In this document: positions 1 through 11,468 of the stretch, piece by piece
Numbering within the stretch: the first letter of the stretch is position 1
Layout of the letters: every line of letters starts with the position of its first letter
Assembly: GCF_030247195.1 (NCBI RefSeq)
Contig: NC_080671.1
Span: forward strand, 200,984,897 to 201,048,896
Direction: 5' to 3'
Length of the DNA: 64,000 nt
Origin: Topomyia yanbarensis
Taxonomy: Eukaryota > Arthropoda > Insecta > Diptera > Culicidae
Notes under the pieces: model-generated
The model's input: only the letters and a program-made list of their open reading frames with translations
The model's database searches: none
What the model was told of the DNA's origin: nothing
Translations under genes and position numbers: made by a program

Positions 1-560
1 TAGGACTGCGTAGTTGATAAAAATTGTCCAGAAAGGTCCGGTTCGCGATGACATTTACTTTTTCCGCATTGCACCTCTTATCACAGGTTTCGCCTAGTGT
101 CAAAATTTCAAACTTGAATCAACAAGTCTGGCAAAGGCACTGCACATCTAAATAGTCGCAAACTATAGATTCAGAAATCATAAATATGCATGTTGGCTAG
201 CGCTATCTAGTGACTATCCCAAACTATTCAGTGAATCACTTCGTAAGTGTTGTGCAACTATACCGAAGATACCGTCTTGCTAATAAATCACGAACGCCAG
301 ATACAGTAGACTGGAAATTGACAAAAATGGTATGATTACTATCGCCACATAGTGGCTGAATCTCGAACTATTTCGCATACCACTTCGTAGATTTCGATCT
401 CCAGAACAACATTGCCGAACAGATCTGCTGAAAAATCAGAAACAGTAGATCGAAAAAAATCAATGCTCACTAGCACAACCTGGCGTCATAATTCCGACAT
501 ATTCGCTCGCCCATTCAAACTGTCATAATCTGCTGCTCAAGTTTGCAGAAAAAGTAGTTC
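1..560. repeat. Degenerate tandem repeat, about 2-3 diverged units
   Basis: Units roughly 120-150 bp apart share the same order of words: an ACTATC or ACTATT stretch, then CACTTCGTA, then an ACAGTAGA word near the unit end (around 185-310, 325-450 and more weakly 460-560). No reading frame runs through it. It looks like an old satellite-like or internally repetitive transposon segment. Identity between units is low, so the boundaries are approximate. Confidence 0.35.
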
Positions 561-722
561 TCCAGATGATATGGACCACGAGGTATTCTAAAGACTATAT
601 GTGTTGTACAAAGTACAACGCGCGTGCTCATGTTACAAAATTTGGAGCATGTGCCGGAAGGTTAATAACCCCGCGTGGTTACGTTATGGGAGTATAGTAT
701 CTTCAGAAAAGTTTATACGTCG

Positions 723-1170
723 TTTTGGCTAATCTAGCGATAATTGTTCTCAGATCCCGAAATGTCATCTTTTCATACTGGCATCATCAGTTTGCTTGAC
801 TGCTACAGCCTTAATCTGCTGTACCAAACGAATAATGTGGTGAATGAGAGCAATAGAATTCTCGATCTCTGCTTTTCGAGAAAATCTGACTGCGCGCCAA
901 AAATTACCGCAGCGCCGCGGCGTTCCCCCTGGTGCTTGAAGCGCTTCGTGTGAAGCATGACTGCAATGTTTCTGACTCCGTCAGCTATAACTGCAGCAGA
1001 GCCGACTATAATAGCATTATTGACATCCTGTCGAATATCCACTGCAACGAAATTTTCGACAATGATGATGTCAACGTTGCAGTTCAGACCTTCTCCAATT
1101 TTATGAGCTATGCTATCAATCGATATGTACCTAAAAGAAGCGGTCTTCAATCTAAGCACCCTGCGTAGCA
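723..1170 (+). pseudogene. Non-LTR retrotransposon ORF2 scrap (endonuclease C-terminal part)
   Basis: Two overlapping plus-strand frames (744-953, then about 920-1168) give one broken protein resembling the end of the apurinic-type endonuclease and the linker to reverse transcriptase in Jockey-like ORF2. The first frame carries LLDCYSLNLLYQTNNVVNES followed by NRILDLCFS, the usual 'xVxNxxxRxLDLxF' endonuclease region. The second ends near INRYVPKRSG, where a linker rich in basic residues is expected. A frameshift lies near 915-935. Directly upstream (723-746) are 24 bases identical to the end of the ORF1-like relic at 2244-2267, so this copy seems to join an ORF1 end to an ORF2 middle by internal deletion. 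No intact product is possible. Confidence 0.6.
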
Positions 1171-1252
1171 AACTGCCGACCTGAGATGATTAAAAGCGAC
1201 TAAAAAAGGTTCGCAAAAACGTTATTTTTCACATCCAATTGAACATCCCAAG

Positions 1253-1577
1253 TAACAATTGAAGTTTTATAGCACGCTACAAGTGCAATCTAAGTTTTAT
1301 CAGTGGCTATAAAATTATCATAAAACCACAATTCTCGACAAACATATGATTACGGCCAAAAAGCCATCTGTCAAAATCCGCTTTAAATGGAAATTCCGGA
1401 CAAACCATTACACGCCAATCACAGATGTTGGTAGAAAATGAAAGAGAAAAGTTTTCTCTTTTATAAACTGTTGTCAACTATGTTCGACTAGTAACGGTTT
1501 GTCTGGAATTTCCATTCAAAGTTGATTTTGACAGTTGGCTTTTAGGCCGTAATCATACGTTTGTCGAGAATTGTTAC
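1253..1577. mobile_element. Foldback MITE with about 85 bp inverted arms
   Basis: The arm at about 1329-1411 (ACAATTCTCGACAAACATATG, then GGAAATTCCGGACAAACC further in) is the imperfect reverse complement of 1489-1577 (GGTTTGTCTGGAATTTCC through CGTTTGTCGAGAATTGT). The spacer of about 75 bp has no coding capacity. A further 75 bp to the left (1253-1328) begins with GTAACAATT, which recurs inverted at the right end, so the full element may start there. It sits between the two non-LTR scraps. Superfamily not identified. Confidence 0.6.
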
Positions 1578-1867
1578 TAGGCATATATATTAAGAAGAAC
1601 CACAATCTATTCAAATCTTACCCCCATTTCCCCTACATGGTGAACGATGTGAAAATTGCTTTCAGCAACGCTAATCGGCACCTCCAGTTCACCACAGAAG
1701 AAACGAAAAACAACTGTCTCTCCTTCTTATACATGCTGGTTGTTACAATCAAAACAAAATGATACACAAAACCGATCGCATCAGAAAGGTATCATCTTGT
1801 AGTAAGGGAAGAGAGTTCGAAAGCGTAGTCTTATAAACAAGAGTATTTTATACTGTAGGATTATTTC

Positions 1868-2299
1868 TTGGTATGGATATTCCCAAGTAATCCTTCTGCA
1901 CGTCATTGCACCCTGCAGTATAATTTAATATCACAAGAGAACATTCATTCACTTATATGCAACACACTTCGCAGTAAAGATGATTTTCGGGACTATGCAA
2001 TGTTTACAGTCGCTTATTGTGGCAATGGGAAGCGCTGCAGCAAATCCAGTGGAGAGCATGAGGACAACTCTTACAGCAAAGATATTGAAAAATGTATTTA
2101 TTGTATATTTTCCAAATCATGCCCTGCGTACAAACAGCGTCTGGATGAAATTAGGCGCTCCCTTAAGGAACGCTCAAAGCGCTATTATTCAAAAATGCTA
2201 CAGAATGCCTCGCCATCTGCCCTTTCTGAAAATTCCTATGCTCTTTTGGCTAATCTAGCGATAATTGGCACGATAGCATCACTCAATCACACATTATAA
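1868..2299 (+). pseudogene. Non-LTR ORF1 (gag-like) C-terminal relic
   Basis: The frame contains CIYC followed by a spaced cysteine in FSKSCPAYKQ, then RRSLKERSKRYYSKMLQ and SENSYALLANL. This resembles the last zinc-knuckle and tail of the nucleic-acid-binding ORF1 protein of I/Jockey-group retrotransposons, which coats element RNA. The knuckle is incomplete (no histidine at the expected place), and upstream of about residue 75 the frame has no recognisable domain, so it is 5'-truncated and decayed. The same segment recurs at 723-746, upstream of an endonuclease scrap, supporting one family present twice. Recognition is from motif pattern only. Confidence 0.45.
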
Positions 2300-4430
2300 T
2301 ACTAGGCCTAGCGTAGCGCTTAACGAGTGCTTCAATTATTAATTAATTATAAGTGTATTTACTAGTTTAAATAAATATAACAAGTAATATATTTGTAGCG
2401 TGTGTAGGGAGTATGAAGTGGTAATTGATCGCTCGTATTCGTGAGATTTGATAAGCACACTTGCATTCACTTTCGGTTCACTATTTGAATTAGGTGAAAT
2501 AGCAGATATTTTAAGATGATTCCATTTTAAATCAAATTTAGTGTTCACTGGTAGCTTAGAAAAAATAATTTGTTAATTACTGTAGATGATCATCAAGTCT
2601 AATCACAGTTCATTTGTTTTAATCAATTTAATGTAGCCTTTATCTCATATTCTTAATGCCATACCAAGATTTGTGGTAAATGCTTGGAATGAAATCTGTT
2701 AGTACAAAAACTCGTTCAGCATCATTTTTGCTATGAATAAATACACACCGAGGGAGCACGCTGAAATTGTAAATTGTAGCATTGGCCACTTTTTGGGACG
2801 AAGCGGGCTAAAAACCATCATTTTCTTTCAATGTTATTGAAACTGTCGATGGTGCATTGAATGTTGGTGCCAAATGTCCGCGAATACTTGCATGAAGTAT
2901 GACGGGTTACGTCATACTTCGGAAGGGAAGTAAAGCCATTGGTCTAATATCATATGTTGATGAATTGACATCTAGGATGCAGATGGTGGAGTCTCTGCTC
3001 CGACGTCGGTGACTGGCATTCAGTGCGAACCAAGTTCGATGGAGAATAAATCATAAAAACTTTTAAACATTGACATGTTGTTCGCTACCCTTCATTAAGA
3101 ACAAAAAAAGTGCGAAAATCATCACTTGTTATTTTTATCGTGTTCCTGTTTCTTTGTATTTGCGTAATATTAAAATTTTAGAGCGTACCCACATTCAATT
3201 ATAAAAAACCAATCCATTATTAAATTGCACAACTACAATGTTTTCAATGCAAAATTAAGCATGGTGCATTTTATGCCCGGTTCTGTATTTACACGATATC
3301 ACAGGGAATCATGCGTTCGACCGATGGATTTTTTTTCGGATATGAATTTTACTTTATTGCTCTACACTTCGTACAGACCCATGGAATACTACTATGTAAA
3401 ATTTTAACTAAGGGCAAACAGTGACAATTATTAAAACACTGCTGATGGGTTAGTTTCCTTTGAAATAAAGTTTCGATTTTTTTCTTGATTATTTTATGTA
3501 CCATTCATTTTACTGGCCCTTAATATCCATTATAGCAATTATTTCAATACTGCATACATTCCACCGGGATCGATTATTTATTTATAACAATTAAACTGGG
3601 CATAAACAAACACAAATAGTGAATTATTTTTCAACATTCCTATCACCGTCCGGTCTTGCAGCGAAACGTGACATTGCTCAGACACGTACGAGAAGACGGG
3701 TACCGATGAACGCCACTTTTCGGAGCCAGTTTATGTGTTTGTATGCACTGCTTCATCCATTTCCGGCTTCAGTAGACTTCTGGTTTCGATCAATTTCAGC
3801 TTATGCAATGAGGCTGCCTCTCATTGAGGGACATAGTGCGTATGCTACCGGAACACCTTTGAACATAGAGCGGTGTGTGAAATCTGCAACAGAGGGATTA
3901 TTTGTGAAGTGGTGATTAAATGCAAGTCGATCAAATTGCTTTTGATTATCACTCATTAATACTCATTTCATGCTAATGCGTGGGCTTAAATTGGACCGAC
4001 ACTGTGCTTCATTGAATCTGCGAGGCGATTTCAGGATTTTCCATACTCTTAATCTTTGGTAGATTGCTGTACAACACCTTGTTTGCTGAAATAATGCAAA
4101 TAGTCAATGTTAGACGAAAGAGAAGGATGTATCCAAATTTTTTTATTTTAATCTATGTCCATGTATCCACGATCAGAATGGTTGATTGTATATTTACAAT
4201 ATATAAAACAAATTAAAGACATCCCTTTATCGTTCCAGTATTTTTATTCAAAGAAAAGTTTTGTTAATTTGTGTGATAAGTATATTTTTTAAGGCTTGAT
4301 TTACCATTTTGGAGCAAATGAATTAACAACTAAACAAGTTTGTTGTGGTCTTAAATAGAGTGGCAGTCGAATAGTGGCGATTAGTCAGAAAAGAAAAGAG
4401 CGGGGGTGTCTTCAATTATTTTACATACTG
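2300..4430. other. No gene seen; AT-rich anonymous sequence
   Basis: Short chance frames only. The longest, 3619-3915 (98 codons), has no domain I recognise. No repeat shared with the rest of the window was noticed. Confidence 0.5.
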
Positions 4431-5055
4431 TAGGGGAGCCCGGGGATAGTTGGCGGTTGGGGTAAGTTGCCGGAACCCCTTTTTCTCCGTTTCTATTAGA
4501 CATACAGCGCTGCCTCTCGTTGTGTGCATCAAGTTTTGTGAAACCTATTGTCCAATGTATTTTTGTTGTAAAACATTTTCTTTTGTAGAAGTTGTGGTCG
4601 GTATTGTGTTTTCGAGCATACCAAGTAAATTTTCAACATTTTAAACATTTTGAGTTATTTAGGATGATTTTCTATCTATTTCCCGAATGATTATACTTTT
4701 CGATAGTACACGAAAAGAGCTTTCAGTATCTGTAAAAATATTATATCTATCCAAGAACAAAAGTTATTTTTTAAAAGTTTTTTAAAAAATATCCGGTTGG
4801 GCTAAGTTGGCGGTGCTGCATGCGGGGTAAGTTGGCGGTACTATTTGCGATGCAAAAATAGTCATCAAATAATTTTATTTCTTGAATTCACTCCAAACTA
4901 AGAAAATCTGTTTTTGTGTGTCTCGTCAATGCAGGAGACAGTTGCTAACAGTCTGCCCTTTCATACCACGTGTTCTATTTTGCAAGATCTACCTACATCA
5001 AAGCGGTCAAAAATGCAAAATGGAAAACATAGACAACTAACCCCAGTCTCCCCTA
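4431..5055 (+). mobile_element. Non-autonomous TIR element, TAGGGGAG family, copy A
   Basis: Starts TAGGGGAGCCCGGGGATAGT and ends as the inverse of TAGGGGAGACTGGGGTTAGT, giving imperfect terminal inverted repeats of about 24 bp. Both ends carry the dinucleotide TA outside GGGGAG, consistent with a TA target duplication as in Tc1/mariner-pogo elements. A motif GGGGTAAGTTGGCGG recurs internally (near 4460, 4800 and 4824). It aligns over most of its length with the minus-strand copy at 9158-10586. It has no transposase ORF. Assignment to pogo rests on the similar ends of the element at 14458-21108, which carries a pogo-type transposase relic. Confidence 0.75.
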
Positions 5056-6633
5056 TGTATAAAATAGGCTTCCCATTTCGTGAATATTCAAAGACATCCC
5101 AAGAAAAAAATGATTGACGTAATTACGACCAATCATATCTATTTAAAAGTTGTCTAAACAAAGAGAGGACTTTCTCTTGTAGTTTTTATGCGATACGTAT
5201 CCACCGTATAACTCAATCATATTCTATAACAAAAGAGGTTATATACTATTTGAAATAATAGTATTAACATAATCAAGAGTCTTTCTGTAGTTGGCTTCTC
5301 TTGCGATTAGAATGGCGCTATTATAAAATTTGTCAATAATTTCTAGTATATTACTAGTATATACTGTAATAGTATCCCATATGTGAATCATAAGAATGAT
5401 GAGAGTCAGAAGAAAATCAGCTATCGAATCACTTATGAATTTCATAAGTCATTCAAGAAATTTTTGAGTAGTTATTATGGTTGTGGTTCACTAGGAGGTT
5501 GATGATACCCTATGATCTTTCTCCGGACAACACCAGGATATGAGCCGTATTACATCCGGTGGTATGAAGTGTCTCAGTCAAGTTAGTTAAGTTAAGAGTC
5601 CTCAAATCAAGATGTTTCTCCGTTCTGAGGACTTAATGGCTGACTTGATTGAAATATGGTTTGTGATACTTGGCACTCAGAGCCTCGCTTAGAGTGTTTC
5701 GAAGTAATTGCATGAAAATTCTTGTTATAAGGATGTCAAAATGTGCTACTACCTTGTTCGACAAAAAACAATATAAGTATGATATTGTTTTTGGAAAAGT
5801 ACAATAAAACTGATAAAAAGATTACGTTAACCGTTTGTCTTAAAGGGTACATCAAATTGCATCACGGAAAAACGCTGTTGAATATTATCGAAAAATCAAT
5901 TATAAAAGTGCCACCCAGTGGGAGTGAAAATAAAATCAAACAAAATAAAAGTGAAATAAGTGGCTATTTAGGGCGTACGTTTGGGTGCTAAATTGGATGG
6001 TGTAATAAGATTTTGTATACAAATCGTGGTTTCAAGTTATACACTTTTAATGTCAAGAATACAGTTTTTTTACGGTCAGCTGTACAGGTTTAGTATTGCG
6101 TGAAAGTTTTATGACATCATACAGCGTATATCATGGAAAAAACTATTTTGACCAATAATGTCCCTAGAACTAATTATAATCGTTTTAACTTTTCATAAAA
6201 CATAATTAAGCGACTTGTTATCTTCAGTGAAGTCAAGTAAAGTTGCTGAGAATCATATTAAAAATAATTTTGGTGCATTCATAAATTTTCTATGAGAGTT
6301 CGATCGGAGTAGACGACGATGACAGATGAAAATTTTGCTTTGCTTCGCGTGTGAATACTTTTCAATTTGAAAAATCATTATTTATTTGATTGTCGCCATG
6401 TTGATATATTTAAGAATGGTTCCAGCGAAAGCGATAAAGTAGAAAACGGGAATGTTTGAATATTACGTCGTGTAATATCATGTCAATTCGAGAATACGTC
6501 TGCGCCTGAAGATGAATGAATTAAGTATATCTGTATTTCCGGGTGGCGTAGCACTGATAATCATGGAATGAAAGATTTAATTAATTAAGGTTGCTATCTT
6601 GCAAAAATGCAGAAACCGGATTTTGTGATAAGC
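5056..6633. other. No gene seen; anonymous AT-rich sequence
   Basis: Only short frames (the longest 82 codons at 5743-5991, lysine- and isoleucine-rich as expected of AT-rich noncoding DNA). No convincing repeat or motif. Confidence 0.5.
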
Positions 6634-6803
6634 GGCCTTTACACGTTCAATATTTTTCTCAATACATAGTATTGACGATATTGTTACACCATTTCAATTC
6701 CATTTGAAATCCACATCGTCAATACAACTTTTTTCCATTACACGTACAATACTTATGTCAATACTCTCTAGTATTGTCAAAAATATTTAAACGTGTAAGG
6801 GTC
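6634..6803. mobile_element. Short foldback MITE, ends CCTTTACACGTT / AACGTGTAAGGG
   Basis: About 30 bp at the left (CCTTTACACGTTCAATATTT, continuing to CAATAC) is nearly the inverse of the right end (GTATTGTCAAAAATATTTAA, continuing to CGTGTAAGG). Total length is about 170 bp with no coding capacity. Target duplication not clear. Confidence 0.6.
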
Positions 6804-9157
6804 GTTATATGTGTGCAAAAAATACCTATATAAGTGAATGCGCGTTTGATGATGAAATAATTGTGCGAAAAACAATAATAATTTGCATTTGGAAAAATGC
6901 CATGTTGTAAAAATTGTTGCAGATGAATTATTGTTATTATTGTTCAGGGGACCATTTCTCGTGAAGCATTCCACTGAAGGTAACAATCACACGATCAATC
7001 AGATGTAAGCTCAATAATGGCAGCAGCACTCTCGGCAAGAAGGAACAGAATTTCCGAAAGAGAGTATCAGAGTAAAGGAATTACACACATTAGTTAGATC
7101 GTTTTAAATTGTATTTGTTCATATTAGCACCAATATTGTACTGAAACGAAATAGTGCCGGAATCAAAAATATATAGCATATTATATTTTTTCATTCTGGA
7201 AGTGTGAATGCATTGCACGTATCCAATTAATACATAGATGTGTTCGTGCAAGGCTTATTGTATAAATTGTATAATAAATGAAATGATAAATAAGCACAGA
7301 CAAGTTTCTTTCATAAAAGCACTGCCAGTCAGTGGGAGATGAACTGTATACACACATACATACATTTGCTATGTAGTCAAGGTAATGAGATAGATTTGGA
7401 TATTTTCGAAAAAAGCCCTAATAAGCTGTTCTAATATTAATGCCTAACTCATATATTTGTTTGACCTTCTACATAGTTGTTTACAACAACGAAACACACT
7501 TGTTTATCAAAGTTGTTTTTTATGGTAGTGTTGTCTCTCAAAAACACTGGTTCGGACCTATTTTGGTTATATGAGGAATAAAACTGAAACTTGTCAACTA
7601 ATTAGCATGTGCAGCAAAGGTCCGAATTACCCCAACACATGTCCACTTCGGATAATCCTTTGCAGAATTATTATTTTGCAGTATGTAATATTTTTAGGTT
7701 GTTAACAAATCGTTAGAAATGACTTCTAGTGAAAGAAATCACAAATGTTGCATGATGAAATTTTTTTCCTGTGCGAATAAACAGCGACAACATTGTGTCT
7801 CAACTAAATGTGACGTGTACTATTGCCTCATGGGCAGACTGCTTAAGAGCTACAACAAATATTGCTCTAATATAAAACAAAGGAATTTCAATATTTTTCA
7901 CAAAATGACCAAAGACGCTTTCGAGAAATCCAAAGAAATATTAAAACGAAGAACTTCTTAATGGAATAATTCATAAAGTGAACATGAGAAAAAAATTGAT
8001 CATAATTTATTAGCATGTGTCTAATCCCGATTACACATCTAATAGAAGAAACCTTGCTAACATAATCTAATTCGATTTTTTTACTAATGATGCCTTAGAG
8101 ACAAGCTAAAATAAATTGGGATGCGGAAGTATTAGAAATATAGAAAATAATGTTTATAACACTCAATTGCGCAGATTCCTACTAAATAAATATTTTACTG
8201 AGACACAAAAACTATAAATTAATTTCTCGAATACTTCGTAGGAAGTATAGATTTTTTTTAAATTATTAGCTCGAACTCCTGATGCAGTAGATTTACAAAA
8301 TAATTATCTTCAAATATGAAACGAATGGACGATTAATTTCAGTGTACGGTATGAATAAAACGGCTAATTGATTACAATTAGATTTTAACTTTAAAGAGCG
8401 ACAAGTTGTTGAGATGTATTTACTTTTCCTGGCTTCAAGATTTCCTCGATGCCATATTTTAAGATATAATCTGTTCAGTAGAATTGATAAAAGAAACCAA
8501 GCTCAAGAACGCGAAATCGAAATAATAATTTGTTGAACACATTAGATATTAACACATTCTCTATTCATTGATGTAACACGATTTTGTGTTTCCTCCCGGT
8601 CCTCGTCAACAATTCATTCCGATAAAAAGACATCTTTCTTTCTGAGACCTAAACCACCTTCCACTTTATATGACAGTGCAGTGCAAGTTCTTTTTATATC
8701 TATATCTAGCTTCTTACAACACAAGTGGACTCGAGATGAATTATTTATTTATGTATTTACTCGAACGAGTGCGCTTAAATTTTTGCTCCTTTTTATGTTG
8801 TCTATATTTTTTTGGGGTTTAGCGGATTTAAGATGTTGCTGAATTTTTCATAAGACCGGGAATGCATTCGTGATTTAGGATACAGTAAATTTTGTTACTC
8901 GTACATTAAATTGAGTCTTGTGTACGTGAGCATTGCAGAAATCTATCTTGTACACTGTTCTCTAGCGAGTGATTTTTGACAAGAGAGTTGCAATTAATAA
9001 TTACAACATAGTCTCGATCAAGGAATTAGAAAACTAAACGGTTAAATAATTTTAAATCATGGTAACTACAGAGACAGGCGTTAAATAAAATGCGTCTGAT
9101 TATTTAACTTAGATTAGTTCGTCTTAATCCTTTTATCCGATGCCCTGAAGGAAAAGG
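6804..9157. other. No gene seen
   Basis: AT-rich sequence with one lysine- and cysteine-rich frame of 80 codons (7719-7961) that matches nothing I recognise. Inverted GGTCCGAATT-type words near 7550 and 7618 recall those at 38060-38860 but do not define an element. Confidence 0.45.
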
Positions 9158-10586
9158 TAGGGGAGACCAGGGCTAGTTGGCGGTATTTTCAGTTTCCATT
9201 TTCACCTCTTTGATGTAGATAGATCTTGCAAAATAGAACATGTGGCATGAAAGGGCAGAGTGTTGGCAACATTCTTGAATTTTATTGAAGTATTTGTCTT
9301 TTATAGACAAAAATGTGTAACGTGGAAAACCCGTCAACTTACCCCGGCTGCGGGGTATGTTGGGGTATGTATGGATACACCAGAAAATTAGCAATCAAAT
9401 GGAGATTCAATTGCATTAAAGTTCCTTATGGAACGTGCTGAATGTCTTTTCAATAAACCTGTATATTGACCGACAATTGCCAATATATTTCAGTCTCAAT
9501 ACTCCGGCATTTTGACTTTGACACGTATTTCATATTCAAAAGAGTATTTTCGAAATACTTCAGGCGATTGGCCGAAGTAAATATCCATATGCATTGATGT
9601 CATACACAAGAAAAAGATTTTCTTACCTTGGAGTTAATTCCAAATATAAAAATATTTGATGACTATTTTTGCACTGTAAGTAGTTCCGCCAACTTGCCCC
9701 GCGTACGTCATTGCCAACTTTCTCCAACCGCATATTATACAAAAAAACCTGTTTTAATCCACCTAGCGGTGCAATTGTGCCTTTCTCATTTCTCTAAACT
9801 ATGGCACGGAGGCTTTTTATGTTCAACATAATTGTGGAAATGTCCTACGGTGTCGACGGTGAAACACTTGAAACAAAAAAATATCATACTCCATTAGCCT
9901 AATCAGCAGTAGATCAATGTTATCTGCTTGCTAACTCATTTTGTCATGCGGGGATGGGTATGTGAGGAGGGCGAAAGTCCCATGAACGAACGACTCCCCA
10001 GCATAAATTGGTATGCTTGGTAATATAGTGGTGGTTTAAAGATGATGGGGTTGAAAGGGAGGGGTATGAGGTGGTGGTCTGAGGGGTGATTTAAGGAGAT
10101 TTTTAAAGGAGGGGAGTGAACAGTAGAGGGGGGGGGGGTGTAACCCCTCTCCGTAAACCATCAACTACGCCCCTGTTAAAATCCAGAAACCTTATGCGAG
10201 TCGAAAAAAAAATTTGGGATTAGGTTGACGTTTTTCAGAGTGATTGCATAACCTTTCTATATGAGAAAGGCAAAAATAGCTTTAGGTCATGGACAGATGT
10301 AATATCTATGCGGACACTGAAAGCTTTTTTCACGCATTATCGTAAAATATAATCATTCGGGAAATAGATACAAAATCACCCTAAATAACACAAAATGTTT
10401 GAAATTTTGAAGATTCACTTGGTATGCTCGAAAACACAACTTCTACAAAACAAAATGTTTTTCAACAAAAACACATTTCACATAACTTGATGTACACAAC
10501 GAGAGGCAGCGCTATGTGTCTAATAGAAACGGAAAAAGGGATTCCGCCAACTTACCCCAGCCGCCAACTAGCTCCGGGCTCCCCTA
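9158..10586 (-). mobile_element. TAGGGGAG-family TIR element, copy B, carrying an insertion
   Basis: Read on the minus strand, it begins TAGGGGAGCCCGGAGCTAGT at 10586 and ends with the inverse of TAGGGGAGACCAGGGCTAGT at 9158, with TA at both outer edges. The first 270 bases align closely with copy A, and alignment resumes at the GGGGCAAGTTGGCGG motif near 9700. Copy B then has extra sequence (9160-9600) before the far end, whose last 120 bases again match the end of copy A. Without its insertion it would be about 900 bp, so copy A looks like an internally deleted relative. Confidence 0.75.
9756..10275. mobile_element. Insertion inside copy B, ends TGCCTTTCTCAT / ATGAGAAAGGCA
   Basis: Comparison with copy A shows that sequence between a TTTT/AAAA junction near 9755 and ATTTTTG near 10276 is extra. 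The extra piece has near-terminal inverted words TTGTGCCTTTCTCAT (9774-9788) and ATGAGAAAGGCAAAA, plus a G-tract. A word reading CAGGGGCGTAG on the minus strand lies inside (near 10165-10175). I recall the CACCTAGCGGTG...GCCTTTCTC ends as a common mosquito repeat. Superfamily not assigned. Confidence 0.6.
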
Positions 10587-11310
10587 CAGTTAAATCCAAA
10601 ATTTCTTTAGAAAAATCCCTAATCCTATGTGCGAGGTTGGGAATCGAACTTAGGTGAGCTACGAACAAGGCAATCAATTTACCAAATCTAAGGCAAGCCC
10701 ATCCCTGATTACCAATGTTTTATTTCAGTAAAGGGGTAGGGTAACTGTACTCTAATTCATCTTAGCACCTCTACTCATCCCACCCATTTGAACAACTATC
10801 TTATACATATACAAGAGAGGATAATATAATATGATTGAATTTTATTAAGATTAGGGACGTCCATTAGGAGACATTTTCATGAGTAGTAGTTTATTTTGAC
10901 CTTTCTTAGCGAGATTATGCAATTTAACAACTAAAGCTAGAGAAGACATGGAGGGCAAACAGGCTTCGTGAAGATATACAATGAGGATGGGGGTTGTTGG
11001 TTAATTCATACATCAGGGTATCAGTAGCAGAGGGAGAGGGTGTACAAATATGACAAATATGGCCGTGTTGAAAAATGACATTTGTATATTTTTTTTTATT
11101 CATTTCGTTTATTTGAATGACATTTGTATATTAACGGAATGGGTTACAAACTCGGATGACCTTCGTCAGGAAGCATCGTGTACTGGAACGCCTGGTGGTC
11201 TTTCTCGTCCCGGTAGGGGTTCCTGCTGACGATTTCGTAGTACGGCTCAAATGCGTATCGGCAACACACCGAGTTGATGTTTGTACTGTACGTCCCATGG
11301 AAGTTGATGA

Positions 11311-11460
11311 GCGGTACAGGCGGCAATGCCTTCTGCCTGAGAATGATACGAAAAATAAAAGCGGTACAGGCGGCAATGCCTTCTGCCTGAGAATGATACG
11401 AAAAATAAAAGCGGTACAGGCGGCAATGCCTTCTGCCTGAGAATGATACGAAAAATAAAA
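11311..11460. repeat. Perfect tandem triplication of a 50 bp unit
   Basis: Three back-to-back identical copies (11311-11360, 11361-11410, 11411-11460) of a unit starting GCGGTACAGGCGGCAATGCC and ending AAAAATAAAA. It lies in the 3' untranslated part of the decayed retrotransposon, while copy 2 has no such array. Perfect identity inside an otherwise heavily mutated element implies recent expansion (or an assembly artefact). Confidence 0.97.
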
Positions 11461-11468
11461 CCGTCAGT

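Noticed and set aside
11131..11440. Overlapping frames of 80-94 codons on both strands
   Set aside because: They arise from the 50 bp tandem array and the 3' untranslated region of the retrotransposon.
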